This document shows positions 1-7,941 of a stretch of DNA of 64,000 nt, in pieces (position 1 is the first letter of the stretch; every line of letters begins with the position of its first letter). Both the position numbers and the translations under genes were made by a program. Below the pieces are notes generated by a model. The model ran no database searches, was not told the DNA's origin, and saw only the letters and a list, made by a program, of their open reading frames with translations. Source of the stretch: Alteribacter populi (lineage in GTDB: Bacteria; Bacillota; Bacilli; Bacillales; Salisediminibacteriaceae); contig NZ_KZ293963.1 of the NCBI RefSeq assembly GCF_002352765.1, forward strand, positions 4,118,559 through 4,182,558, read 5' to 3'.

Positions 1-1107
1 GCGGGGATTCTCGGAGCTTCAACGGCTTATCACCTCGCCAAATCAGGAGTGAGCGTAACAGTGGTTGATCGTAAGGATGCAGGACAAGCTACTGATGCTG
101 CGGCGGGAATCATTTGTCCATGGCTTACTCAGCGTCGGAATAAAGCATGGTATCGCTTGGCAAGTGGGGGAGCTGCGTTTTATCCAGCTTTAATTAAAGA
201 GCTCGAAGCTGAAGGTGAAACGAACACAGGCTATGAGCAGGTTGGTGCGATCAGTCTTCATACAGACGAAAGCAAGTTGGAAAAAATGAAAGAACGAGCT
301 CTTAAACGCAGGGAGGATGCACCGGAAATTGGGGAAGTAGTTCTCTTAACGCCTACTGAAACAAAGAGTTTATTTCCTGCATTATCTGCTGAGTATGGAT
401 CTGTTTATGTAAGTGGTGGAGCCCGTGTAAATGGAAGAGCCCTTCGGGATGCTCTCATGAATGCTGCCCAAAAGCATGGTGCCGTTTTTCGTGAAGGCAA
501 TGGGGCTCTTGATTTTGAGCATGATAAGGTAACTGGAGTGATGCTTGATGGTGAGGCATTGAAAGCTGATGCCGTGATTGTAACTGGAGGGGCCTGGGCA
601 AAAGAACTTTTTCAACCTCTAGGTTTTGAGTTTATGGTCACTTCACAAAAGGCACAAATTGTTCATCTGGATTTACATGGTACAGGCACAAGCAAGTGGC
701 CTGTCGTCATGCCACCGAACAACCAATACCTACTCACTCTTGAAGATGGGCGCATCGTTGTCGGAGCGACACATGAAGATGAGGCAGGAGCCGAATTTGA
801 CAAGCGTGTAACTGCAGGAGGAGTGCATGAAATACTTGACAAAGCGTTAACGATAGCTCCCGGGTTAGCTTCTGCCACTTTTCTTGAAACGAGAGTTGGA
901 TTCCGGCCATTCACTCCCGGATTCCTTCCAGTCATCGGTCCATTACCAGAATACAAGGGCCTCTTTGTAGCAAACGGACTAGGTGCTTCTGGATTAACAT
1001 CGGGTCCATTTCTTGGCGCCGAACTAGCTAAACTAGCATTAGGCGATTCGAACAAACTAAACATCAGCGACTACGACATAGCAAAAGCGATCCAAAAATC
1101 CAAGTAA
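1..1107 (+). CDS. FAD-dependent amino-acid oxidase/dehydrogenase, 5' end cut by the window
   Basis: The frame is open from base 1 and reads A-G-I-L-G-A-S-T-A-Y-H-L-A before the first in-frame start-like codon at 49, so the gene begins outside the window and only the end of the Rossmann GxGxxG dinucleotide fold is present. The E/D at the end of the second beta strand (TVVDRK) and the C-terminal segment GFRPFTPGFLPVIGPLPEYKG followed by ANGLGASGLTSGP are typical of the DadA/GlyOx-like FAD oxidoreductases (DAO superfamily), which oxidise amines of D- or N-substituted amino acids. About 368 residues are visible, close to the usual 370-380. Nothing nearby fixes the substrate. A strong terminator follows directly, so it is the last gene of its transcript. 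Family is confident, substrate is not. Confidence 0.88.
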   Translation, partial: AGILGASTAYHLAKSGVSVTVVDRKDAGQATDAAAGIICPWLTQRRNKAWYRLASGGAAFYPALIKELEAEGETNTGYEQVGAISLHTDESKLEKMKERALKRREDAPEIGEVVLLTPTETKSLFPALSAEYGSVYVSGGARVNGRALRDALMNAAQKHGAVFREGNGALDFEHDKVTGVMLDGEALKADAVIVTGGAWAKELFQPLGFEFMVTSQKAQIVHLDLHGTGTSKWPVVMPPNNQYLLTLEDGRIVVGATHEDEAGAEFDKRVTAGGVHEILDKALTIAPGLASATFLETRVGFRPFTPGFLPVIGPLPEYKGLFVANGLGASGLTSGPFLGAELAKLALGDSNKLNISDYDIAKAIQKSK

Positions 1108-1136
1108 TGGCTCAGAATCCTATTCATCATTACAAC

Positions 1137-1190
1137 AATGTTGCCCTAAGGCAAAGGGGTCTGACCCCTTTGCCTTAGGGCAACATTTTT
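1137..1190 (+). terminator. Rho-independent terminator, family D hairpin
   Basis: A perfect 24-bp stem (1137-1160 pairs with 1164-1187) has a 3-nt CTG loop and ends in a T run. The core is GGGGTCTGACCCC, shared in pattern with other hairpins of this window (family D). It ends the transcript of the oxidoreductase. The 24-bp stem is much longer than termination needs. Confidence 0.9.
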
Positions 1191-1236
1191 AACGCTGTTT
1201 TTAGTGACGGCGTTAGCTTTTCCACGTTTTTTCGTA

Positions 1237-1267
1237 TTGACTTTGACGTTACGTTATCCTTTATTGT
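1237..1267 (+). promoter_or_regulatory. MerR-type promoter with 19-bp spacer and overlapping operator
   Basis: TTGACT (1237-1242) and TATTGT (1262-1267) are separated by 19 bp, the over-long spacer of promoters that MerR-family activators untwist. The spacer carries an imperfect dyad around GACGTTACGTTA (1245-1256), similar in style to operators of TipA/Mta-type regulators. It lies 20 bp upstream of the merR-family start, so autoregulation is the simplest reading (inference). Confidence 0.7.
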
Positions 1268-1286
1268 TAGAGTTGAGGTGATCACC

Positions 1287-2054
1287 GTGTATCAGATTAA
1301 AGAAGTCGCGAAGCTTGCTGGTGTGAGTGTGCGCACACTCCACCATTATGATCATATCGATCTGTTGCCCCCGAGTTCGGTAAAAGAAAACGGTTACCGG
1401 TCCTATGCCGAAGCTGATTTGGTAAAATTGCAGCAAATTTTATTTTTCAAAGAGCTCGGTTTCTCTCTGCAAGAGATAAAAAAGCTGATTGAAGAACCAG
1501 GCTTTGATCGGCGAAGGACTCTAGAACAGCATAAGAAAGTGCTAGTGGAAAAAAAGCGGCGATTAGAAAAAATTATTGCGTCTGTTGATAGGACGATCGA
1601 TTCAATAGAAGGAGGAGAACCGATGTCGAAAGAAGAAATGTTTGAACCATTCGATATGAAAAAAATAGAAGCCCACCAGAAAAAGTATGAAAAAGAAGTG
1701 AAACAAAAGTATGGCCACACTGATGCTTATAAAGAATCACAAAAAAAGACGGCAGCTTATAAGGAAGAAGACTGGCACCGCATTCAGAAGCAATGGGGAG
1801 AGGTGTACCGGAAGATTGCTGCGCGCATGGACCGAGGTCCTAAAGATCACGAAGTACAACAATTGATCAAAGAGTACCATGACCTGATCAATGACAATTT
1901 TTATCAATGCCCGCCTGAAATGTTTCGGGGATTGGGGGAACTTTACGTGAATGATCCAAGGTTCACGAAGAATATTGACAAACATGGAGCGGGCCTATCA
2001 GAATTTTTACGAGCGGCAATGGCTTATTACGCTGACCAATTAGAAGACAATTAA
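1287..2054 (+). CDS. MerR-family regulator with TipAS-type effector domain
   Basis: The 255-residue protein starts with a MerR winged-helix domain (YQIKEVAKLAGVSVRTLHHYD), followed by a coiled-coil dimerisation helix (residues about 75-115, rich in K/E/R) and a C-terminal all-helical domain (about 140-250, with RIQKQWGEVYRKIAARM and GLGELYVNDPRFTKNID) typical of TipAS, the antibiotic-binding domain of TipA-like regulators such as B. subtilis Mta. GTG at 1287 is chosen because GAGGTG (1275-1280) lies 6 bp upstream; the longer frame from GTG 1278 would overlap that site. The gene has its own 19-bp-spacer promoter and a terminator, so it is monocistronic. Family knowledge suggests activation of multidrug-resistance genes; no efflux pump is adjacent, so its targets are elsewhere or it mainly controls itself. 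Confidence 0.92.
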   Translation: MYQIKEVAKLAGVSVRTLHHYDHIDLLPPSSVKENGYRSYAEADLVKLQQILFFKELGFSLQEIKKLIEEPGFDRRRTLEQHKKVLVEKKRRLEKIIASVDRTIDSIEGGEPMSKEEMFEPFDMKKIEAHQKKYEKEVKQKYGHTDAYKESQKKTAAYKEEDWHRIQKQWGEVYRKIAARMDRGPKDHEVQQLIKEYHDLINDNFYQCPPEMFRGLGELYVNDPRFTKNIDKHGAGLSEFLRAAMAYYADQLEDN

Positions 2055-2056
2055 TA

Positions 2057-2098
2057 AAAATGGAGGATGCTCAGTATAACGAGCATCCTCCATTTTTT
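2057..2098 (+). terminator. Rho-independent terminator of the MerR-family gene
   Basis: The 16-bp arms 2057-2072 and 2081-2096 are exact complements (core GGAGGATGCTC), with an 8-nt loop and a T run at the 3' end. It starts just after the stop codon. Confidence 0.92.
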
Positions 2099-2190
2099 AG
2101 CTGAAAAAGAAACGTTAAACCGCTGTTCTTCCTACATATTTACTTTGAATGTATATAACACTAAGAAGGTTAGAAGGGAGAAATGAAATT

Positions 2191-3051
2191 GTGAAAGAAG
2201 AGATGAGTCATAGTAAAGACAACAAGTACATTCCAGCTTTAACAGTCACCAGTGGTAGTGGAAAAGAGGTCGCGAGTGATCTTTATTGCTATACGGTTGG
2301 CATTGTCAACGTATGTTTTTTTGGAGAGTCCGATAATAGTGATGAATGGATTTTAATTGATGCAGGTATGCCCAAATCCGCTGAAAATATCATTACGAAA
2401 ACTGAGGAACGCTTCGGATCAGGAAGTCGCCCGAAAGCCATTGTATTAACACACGGGCATTTTGATCATATCGGTAGTGTTATTGAGTTAGTAAAGCATT
2501 GGAATGTCCCTGTGTTTGCTCATGAATTAGAGCTTCCTTATTTAACTGGAAAAGAACGATATCCTCAGCCAGATTCTTCAGTTGAAGGTGGATTTCTCGC
2601 TAAAATATCTCCTTTATTTCCGAATGAACCGATTGATTTAGGGAGTCATGTTCAACGTTTACCATCTGACCAATCTGTTCCTGGGATGCCTGGTTGGCGG
2701 TGGATACATACTCCTGGACATACACCGGGACATGTATCTTTCTTCAGAGAAGCAGACCGGTTGTTAATTGCAGGTGATGCCTTTATTACTGTCAAACAAG
2801 ATTCGCTATTTAAAGTTCTTACACAAAAACAGGAAATCAATGGTCCACCACGGTATTTTACGCCAGATTGGAAGGCCGCCTGGGAATCTGTGAATGCGTT
2901 GGAAAAACTGAAGCCCGAAATTGCCGTTACAGGACACGGATTGCCGGTTTCAGGTGAGGCGCTGAAAGAAGGGTTAGAAAAACTTGCAAATGAGTTTGAC
3001 CGCCTTGCAATCCCGGATTATGGTACCTATGTTGAAGGGAAGTTGCATTAG
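2191..3051 (+). CDS. Metallo-beta-lactamase-fold hydrolase
   Basis: The 286-residue protein carries the zinc-binding signature T-H-G-H-F-D-H-I-G at residues 87-95, the later H in HTPGHTPGH and the D of IAGDAF, and a late H in VTGHG: the full ligand set of the MBL fold (glyoxalase II/YflN-like). These enzymes hydrolyse thioesters, lactones or related bonds; the sequence does not show which. The preferred start is GTG 2191, 10 bp after AGAAGGGAG (2172-2180). The frame extends back to ATG 2149, but that ATG has no ribosome binding site and its first 14 residues do not look like part of the fold. No partner gene is adjacent. After it comes a dispersed repeat (3104-3200) and a convergent gene. Family is certain, substrate unknown. 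Confidence 0.88.
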   Translation: MKEEMSHSKDNKYIPALTVTSGSGKEVASDLYCYTVGIVNVCFFGESDNSDEWILIDAGMPKSAENIITKTEERFGSGSRPKAIVLTHGHFDHIGSVIELVKHWNVPVFAHELELPYLTGKERYPQPDSSVEGGFLAKISPLFPNEPIDLGSHVQRLPSDQSVPGMPGWRWIHTPGHTPGHVSFFREADRLLIAGDAFITVKQDSLFKVLTQKQEINGPPRYFTPDWKAAWESVNALEKLKPEIAVTGHGLPVSGEALKEGLEKLANEFDRLAIPDYGTYVEGKLH

Positions 3052-3103
3052 CATACTTGATTTGGAAATACTTATTTCTTTTAGGAAGCACGGTTTTTGA
3101 AAA

Positions 3104-3200
3104 GGGGACAGCTACTTTCACGCCGCTCGTCTCAAGAGATAAACCGGCTTCAAACTTAAAAACATGAAGTGGAAGCTAACGCTGTTTTTAATAAAGGCTG
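3104..3200 (+). repeat. Dispersed repeat family B, copy 1
   Basis: The segment begins with GGGGACAGCTACTTTCACGC, continues through CTCGTCTCAAG, and ends with GGAAGCTAACGCTGTTTTTA. The same order of motifs occurs at 12712-12824, 28887-28974 and 44938-45050. This copy has diverged in the middle and lacks the 3' ACCGC-GCGGT hairpin. Confidence 0.75.
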
Positions 3201-3231
3201 ATTTCGTAAAGTTTGTTGTATATGACAAGGA

Positions 3232-3259
3232 AAACGAGCTTGGAATTCCAAGCTCGTTT
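3232..3259 (-). terminator. Terminator of the minus-strand BAAT gene
   Basis: Perfect 28-bp palindrome (AAACGAGCTTGGAA and its complement). On the minus strand it is followed by TTTTCC. It lies 13 bp past the stop of the gene at 3273-4559 and could work in both directions. Confidence 0.75.
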
Positions 3260-3272
3260 ACTCATCATAAGG

Positions 3273-4559
3273 TTATTTTTGTAGCATTACCGTTTCGACT
3301 TTTGGCTTAACAGGGTGAAAGTGTCGGCTTAAAAATGCGAGAATCTCTTGCCAAGCCTTCTCTCCGGCTTCTGCATTTGCTCGTTCTGTTCCACCGAGTT
3401 CAAAGGGAACGTCCGCTGGTAGAATGGATGGGAGATAAGGAAGCGGTAATACATGACCAGCTTTTTCGAAATATAGATGTTTTTTTTCATAAGGAAAGGT
3501 GTGCGCATCCAATCGCTCCATAATTGACTCACACATTGAGCCTGATGGCCATAAAGCATCTTCTCCACCGCTCAAAAGGAGGATTGGACCGTTGATTTTT
3601 TCAACTCGGATTACAGCTTCATTGGATTCACTCCGATATTTTTCCAAACTATGACGATACATAGGCTCTAACGACTGAGGGCGTTTTCGGATGATGTTTA
3701 TCATTGATTGTAATGTTATTGAGACTGAATATGAATAAGGCACATACGGAACAGGATTACCTTCAATTGTCCAGGAAGAGGATTTCCATTTTTTTCGATC
3801 TATGCTTTGAAATACATGGCTTGCCGGAACCTCGCCGATAACCGCATGAATGTTAGGGTTGTGAGCGGCTGCTAGTAAGGCAAGCTCTCCTCCTTTTGAT
3901 GTCCCCATGCAAGCAATTTCATTTTGATTTACAAACGTTTTTTCTTGAAGCCATTCGACCGCATGATCAACAGTTTCTACTGGTACTTCATGTAAAGTTG
4001 CGGGCAGGTTCGTTTCTCCAAAGTAAGCAAGAGATAATACAGCATAGCCTTGGGCTGACAGAAGTGCAGCCGATTCTTCATATATACCACCTTCAGAGCC
4101 ACCGAGCATAATTATTGCTGGTACGGACGTTTCTTCTTTGGGGTAAAAAAATGTGCCGTGGCACTCTGGAGTCCGAACCACTTCCCGCTCAATATGATCC
4201 TCTATAAATAAGCGAGTTAGGGTTCGTTCAAGGACGACTTCATTTGCTTCATTCACGACCGTAATCGTCATGTCGATTGGGGTGAGTGAAGTTTTCTGAA
4301 GCACAGATGAGTGGTATGAAGGGTTGGCAGGCTTTAAATTCCAAAGGAGTGATTGCAGGTTGGTTTCGGAAGTTTCGTCAGTGAGTTGAATTTTTCCATT
4401 AGCATCAGATTTCACAAAGATCGTTGACTGCCAACGTTGTTCGGTTGTGTCAATCCACTTCGCTTTTATCGTTATTTTTTCATGAGGAGTAAATCCGTCC
4501 ATGTGCAGCAAGACGGGTTCATCTACTCGGCCAATATCTGGATAAAGAAAACATGTCAT
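3273..4559 (-). CDS. Acyl-CoA thioester hydrolase / BAAT C-terminal family protein
   Basis: The 428-residue protein has the two-part layout of the acyl-CoA thioesterase/bile-acid-CoA:amino-acid N-acyltransferase family: an N-terminal beta-rich domain (residues about 5-125, VDEPVLLHMDGF) and a C-terminal alpha/beta-hydrolase domain. The nucleophile elbow reads M-G-T-S-K-G-G-E-L-A-L (S where many family members have C), the oxyanion region is GGSEGG, and later D (GGEDALWPS) and H (KAGHVLPLPY) complete a plausible catalytic triad. Bacterial members act on acyl-CoA or ester substrates; the true substrate is not visible. ATG 4559 or 4562 fits the AGGTG site on the minus strand better than the GTG at 4568. 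It stands alone between two terminators. Confidence 0.82.
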   Translation of the reverse strand: MTCFLYPDIGRVDEPVLLHMDGFTPHEKITIKAKWIDTTEQRWQSTIFVKSDANGKIQLTDETSETNLQSLLWNLKPANPSYHSSVLQKTSLTPIDMTITVVNEANEVVLERTLTRLFIEDHIEREVVRTPECHGTFFYPKEETSVPAIIMLGGSEGGIYEESAALLSAQGYAVLSLAYFGETNLPATLHEVPVETVDHAVEWLQEKTFVNQNEIACMGTSKGGELALLAAAHNPNIHAVIGEVPASHVFQSIDRKKWKSSSWTIEGNPVPYVPYSYSVSITLQSMINIIRKRPQSLEPMYRHSLEKYRSESNEAVIRVEKINGPILLLSGGEDALWPSGSMCESIMERLDAHTFPYEKKHLYFEKAGHVLPLPYLPSILPADVPFELGGTERANAEAGEKAWQEILAFLSRHFHPVKPKVETVMLQK

Positions 4560-4712
4560 CATCGTCACCTGCCATTTGAGTTTACTGGCGAAGCTTCTGA
4601 TGTATGGACGAGGGTGAAGGACTGTTCTTCGCTTGTTTTATATATATTCGCTAGCAAAGCAAAAAACACATTCTTTTTTGTGGAAAAGGAGCGAAAAATT
4701 CGGGTGGGAACG

Positions 4713-4750
4713 AAAAAAGCTGTTTTCCTCAAGTGGAATACAGCTTTTTG
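4713..4750 (-). terminator. Bidirectional-looking terminator hairpin
   Basis: AAAAAGCTGT (4714-4723) pairs with ACAGCTTTTT (4740-4749), with further inner pairing around CC/GG. It has A/T runs on both sides. It lies 22 bp past the stop of the small minus-strand ORF 4772-4861 and probably ends that transcript. Confidence 0.7.
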
Positions 4751-4771
4751 ACGCCAAACGTCAAGTTTGAA

Positions 4772-4861
4772 TTATTTTCGGTTCGGATTATCGTTATAGC
4801 CGCCTGTAAAAATTGCAGCAAGAAAGGCTACACATACGCCTAAGATCAAAAGCAAATTCAT
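4772..4861 (-). CDS. 29-residue single-pass membrane peptide, function unknown
   Basis: This short frame encodes a peptide with start M-N-L-L-L-I-L-G-V, a hydrophobic stretch up to about residue 19 and a polar tail ending G-G-Y-N-D-N-P-N-R-K. The ATG on the minus strand is preceded at proper distance by GAAGGGGG, a strong ribosome binding site, and the stop is followed by a hairpin with a T run, so it has the full outline of a real small gene. I do not recognise a family. It sits between two divergent ordinary genes. Too short for protein statistics; the support is its signals and its hydrophobic/basic pattern. Confidence 0.55.
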   Translation of the reverse strand: MNLLLILGVCVAFLAAIFTGGYNDNPNRK

Positions 4862-4986
4862 GTTCTTGCCCCCTTCAACATCTCTACCAATCAATATACC
4901 ATGAATTTTATTTGGATGCACGTCCAATTTCTTTTCTTATAAATTGTTCTCAAGTATAATAGTACCCAGAAAAGGAGGTTTTCATA

Positions 4987-5298
4987 ATGTACGTAGTGAT
5001 GAATGAATTACACGTGCCGAAAGAAGGTCGTGAAAACGTTGCCGCGCGCTTTGGAGCAAGTGCTGAAAAAATGAAGCAAGTACCGGGTTGTCTCGATTTT
5101 ATGTTTTTAAATCCTTCAGATGATGACAACTATCAAGTTGTTTATACTAAATGGGAATCAAAGGATGACTATGAAGCTTGGGTGAACAGCAGTGCTTTTA
5201 AGGATGCGCACAAAAAACGCAAAGAAAATGCTGATAAGGGTGAAAGTCCGGCATCCGGAAACAAACTTTATGAATATGAAGCTAAGCATCACCTTTAA
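4987..5298 (+). CDS. Antibiotic biosynthesis monooxygenase (ABM) domain protein, HmoA/IsdG-like
   Basis: The 103-residue protein is a single ferredoxin-like ABM domain. It has the common layout of Bacillus HmoA/HmoB and IsdG relatives: a beta strand (YVVMNELHVPKEG), a helix with EKMKQVPGCLDF, the strand QVVYTKWESKDDYEAW and a short helix with S-S-A-F-K-D-A-H. In this family the domain dimerises, and some members open haem to release iron while others only have the fold. The W-E-S-x-x-D-Y-x-x-W pattern and the H in DAHKK agree with the haem-binding branch, but the axial ligand cannot be confirmed by eye. Start ATG 4987 follows AAAGGAGG. A compact terminator follows, so the gene is monocistronic. 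A role in haem-iron use is plausible. Confidence 0.78.
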   Translation: MYVVMNELHVPKEGRENVAARFGASAEKMKQVPGCLDFMFLNPSDDDNYQVVYTKWESKDDYEAWVNSSAFKDAHKKRKENADKGESPASGNKLYEYEAKHHL

Positions 5299-5326
5299 AC
5301 CGAGTGGATTCCACTCGGTTTTTTTC
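5297..5326 (+). terminator. Rho-independent terminator
   Basis: AACCGAGTGG pairs perfectly with CCACTCGGTT across an ATT loop and is followed by seven T. It overlaps the stop codon of the ABM gene. Confidence 0.93.
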
Positions 5327-5473
5327 AATAGGCTGCTATCATAGGTACCCGCTTGCCTAATGCTCAATAAGAGAAGTTTCTTTTAATAGCTCCTGAATAA
5401 AGGCTTAATAATCTTGTAAAATCCACCGATAATTAAATTGAAGTACCTTCCGAGTATTTAAGGAGCTGCCGTT

Positions 5474-5956
5474 ATGAAAAACACCTACTTAACCAGTCAC
5501 TTTCCGCTTATTTCAATTTTACTCTTCAGTTTATCGCTTTCCTTATATAGTGAAAGGGTAATAACCGATTCTCTAATTAATGTTGGCCTCTATAAAGGAA
5601 TGACAGAGGTATTCAGCGATCAGGGGATTAAACTGACACTCCTCTTTCTCCTTCTTTTCTTGTTCTTCATGCTGTTTTCTGCTCTTAAACTGATCGCGGA
5701 TACGATAAATGAAGTCTCGCTTCTGTTTTTTTCAAAAGATCGAGAAGGTGACGATCTGCAAAAGATTCGTGGCGGGGTGTGGGTGTTTTTAATCGGGAGT
5801 ATTGTATCGATCTTTATATCCTTTAATTTGTTATTCGTTGTTGGAAGTATCGTGATTACGAGTTTTGTTTATTTTGTTTTTTTCGTCTACCGGCTCGGAG
5901 ACTCTCTTTCATCGCCCTCTCTTATCGGTATGATATTCTTTCATCTGTTCTTCTAG
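5474..5956 (+). CDS. Small polytopic membrane protein, possibly YufK/DUF5366 family
   Basis: The 160-residue protein has four predicted membrane segments: about 8-28 (FPLISILLFSLSLSLY), 52-76 (LTLLFLLLFLFFMLFSALKLI), 101-122 and 123-145, joined by a polar loop with KDREGDDLQK. AAGGAG lies 7 bp before ATG 5474. N-terminal sequence M-K-N-T-Y-L-T-S-H-F-P-L-I and overall size resemble the YufK family of Bacillus (DUF5366), an uncharacterised group; I make this match from memory and hold it loosely. Gene stands alone; the stretch that follows carries a family D hairpin. No function can be assigned. Confidence 0.65.
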   Translation: MKNTYLTSHFPLISILLFSLSLSLYSERVITDSLINVGLYKGMTEVFSDQGIKLTLLFLLLFLFFMLFSALKLIADTINEVSLLFFSKDREGDDLQKIRGGVWVFLIGSIVSIFISFNLLFVVGSIVITSFVYFVFFVYRLGDSLSSPSLIGMIFFHLFF

Positions 5957-6034
5957 TTCTCCCTTATCGCAAGTGTAACCTACGCTCTCTTAAAGCTTTA
6001 TAACAGCTTTATTTCCAGCTTGCCGATATAGTTT

Positions 6035-6074
6035 TGGGGACTGTCCCCGCACAATTTTGTGTAAAATTGTGGGA
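6035..6074. repeat. Degenerate family D hairpin
   Basis: The core GGGGACTGTCCCC (6037-6049) is followed by CACAATTTT-GTGT-AAAATTGTG (6050-6071). It looks like a rearranged half of the longer hairpins at 16087 and 28651, in which CACAATTT is the outer arm. Confidence 0.6.
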
Positions 6075-6138
6075 GGGGTTTGGATTTTGTTACATAAAAA
6101 GAGATGCCTGATCACGTGAAACCAGGCATCTCTTCTTT

Positions 6139-7777
6139 CTAATATTCCATTATTTGCTTCCATAATTGGGTGTGGTAGGAGCTTTCGCTGGCGTAGCGAA
6201 TGGATCCGGGCTGATCTTTGCCTAACCATAAACCTGTTGTGTAGTGGTCATCGAGGCCGACAAACCAGAGGTCGTAGTAATCACTGGACGTGCCCGTTTT
6301 TCCGCCTGCGTAGCGGTTGCCAGATAGCTGTGCTTGTCGGCCTGTTCCTTCATCACTAACGCGCTTCATGAGTTTACGCATCTCAACGTTTGTTCGTTTT
6401 TACCATACTTCTGCAGAGCCATCATCCCATTCGTAAAGGACACTTCCGTTACGATCTTTTACACTCCGGATGACTCTTGCTCGCTTAAACTGTCCGTCGT
6501 TAGCAAACGTTGTATACGCATCAGTCAGCTCTAGAACAGACATGTCCATAGTCCCTAAAGCGGAGGGAAGGATGTAATCTTGACTAGAGACGCGCGAAAA
6601 CGAAAACGGTTCCAAGTAACGGAAGGCTTTTTCAATGCCAATTTGATCGAGCATCCGAACGGCTGCTGTATTATAGGAATGTTTGAATGCCGTTTCGATA
6701 GGTACGCGCCCGTAAACACCCCCGCCGAAATTAGCTGGGGAGAATCCACTTCGCTCAAAGGGGCTGGCATCAATGGTCGATAATTCTGATACACCGGTAA
6801 ACTCTAAATATGGCACAAATGACAACAACGGTTTAATCGCTGACCCTGGTTGATTGTATGCTTGATATGCCCGGTTAAAATTAAATTTTTGATACTGCTT
6901 ACAACCTGAAAGTGCAATAATTTCGTGCTCACGATGGTCGATCATGGTAACACCTGCTTGCAGCTCACCATCACCAAGAAAAGCATCCACTTGTTCTGTA
7001 ACGTGACGTTGTTTCGCAGAATCCAATGCTGTGTGTATCGTAACCCCGCCAGCTAAAACGTCATCTACTTGCTCATTCCATTGCTCTTGAATTGACTCCT
7101 GCGTTTCATCACTCACAGCCTGCTGAAGCTTATCTTTAAAACCATCCTGCTTTCCAATGAGGTCCTTTAACTCGTCGTGAACATAAGTCACGTAATTAGG
7201 ATGATGGTCGATTTTTTCCGTAATTGATAACGTAATCTCCTCTTCAAGAGCCGTAGAATAAGCTTCTTCTGTAATGAAATCAGCTTCCTTCATTTTTTTT
7301 AATACCCATTCTTTCCGTTGGTGCGTGTTCTCTTCATTTTCCAGTGGGTCATATAAAGAGGGACGGTTCGGGATCGTAATGAGAAAGGCCGTTTCGGCTA
7401 ATGTCAGTTCCTCTGCTTTTTTTTGAAAATAACACTGACTCGAGTAGAGCCCGAGTAATACCTTGGACGTCAAAGCCTTGATGGTCAAAAAAAGTTTGGT
7501 CTTCCACAGCAACGAGAGCTTCGAGCACGAAAGAAGGAATATGCTCGTACGATAAATTGATTCGGTTTTCAACATCGTAAAGATCAGATACCACCTCATC
7601 GGTACGATCGACAATGCGGCTGTTTTCACGAAGAGCCGTTTCTTCTAGCGGCAGTGACTCATCAAGCACGTCATGAAGTGAATGGGCCTTTTGATATTCA
7701 GTTAATCCTCCTATTAAAAGGAAAGAAAAAATTCCCATTAAAAGGAGAATGCAAAACGTTCCTGTCGCTGCACGCAT
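6139..7777 (-). pseudogene. Class A penicillin-binding protein, broken by deletion, frameshift and nonsense codon
   Basis: Three open pieces on the minus strand together resemble a bifunctional PBP. Piece 1 (7777 down to about 7437) has a membrane anchor (ILLLMGIFSFLLIGGL) and the first glycosyltransferase-51 motif V-E-D-Q-T-F-F-D-H-Q-G-F-D, then breaks at ITRALLESV. Piece 2 resumes in another frame at Y-F-Q-K-K-A-E-E-L-T-L-A-E-T-A, so roughly 80-90 residues of the GT51 domain, including the QQL-type motif region, are missing at the junction near 7437. The transpeptidase domain retains SxxK (PGSAIKP), SYN (KHSYNTA) and KTG (GGKTGTSS), but an in-frame TAA at 6400-6402 cuts it after GSAEVW; six codons later the frame runs on to 6139. 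The intact ancestor would synthesise and cross-link peptidoglycan. The start ATG 7777 keeps GAAGGAG. With two independent lesions, a working enzyme is very unlikely. Confidence 0.9.
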
Positions 7778-7941
7778 AATCCGGCTCCTTCAAGTATGTT
7801 GTCTCCATTTTAATAAAATCTGTCGAAATTTGGTAGGCTTTCAATGTATGTCTTTTCAAACATGGCGAATCATCCTAAAAGTCCATGCATAAGATGAATC
7901 AAGGTGTCTGGATGTTTAACCAGTAATGGGAGGAGGCCCAC

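Noticed and set aside
663..1064. 133-codon minus-strand frame in the FAD oxidoreductase
   Set aside because: Shadow of conserved FAD-protein motifs; no ribosome site.
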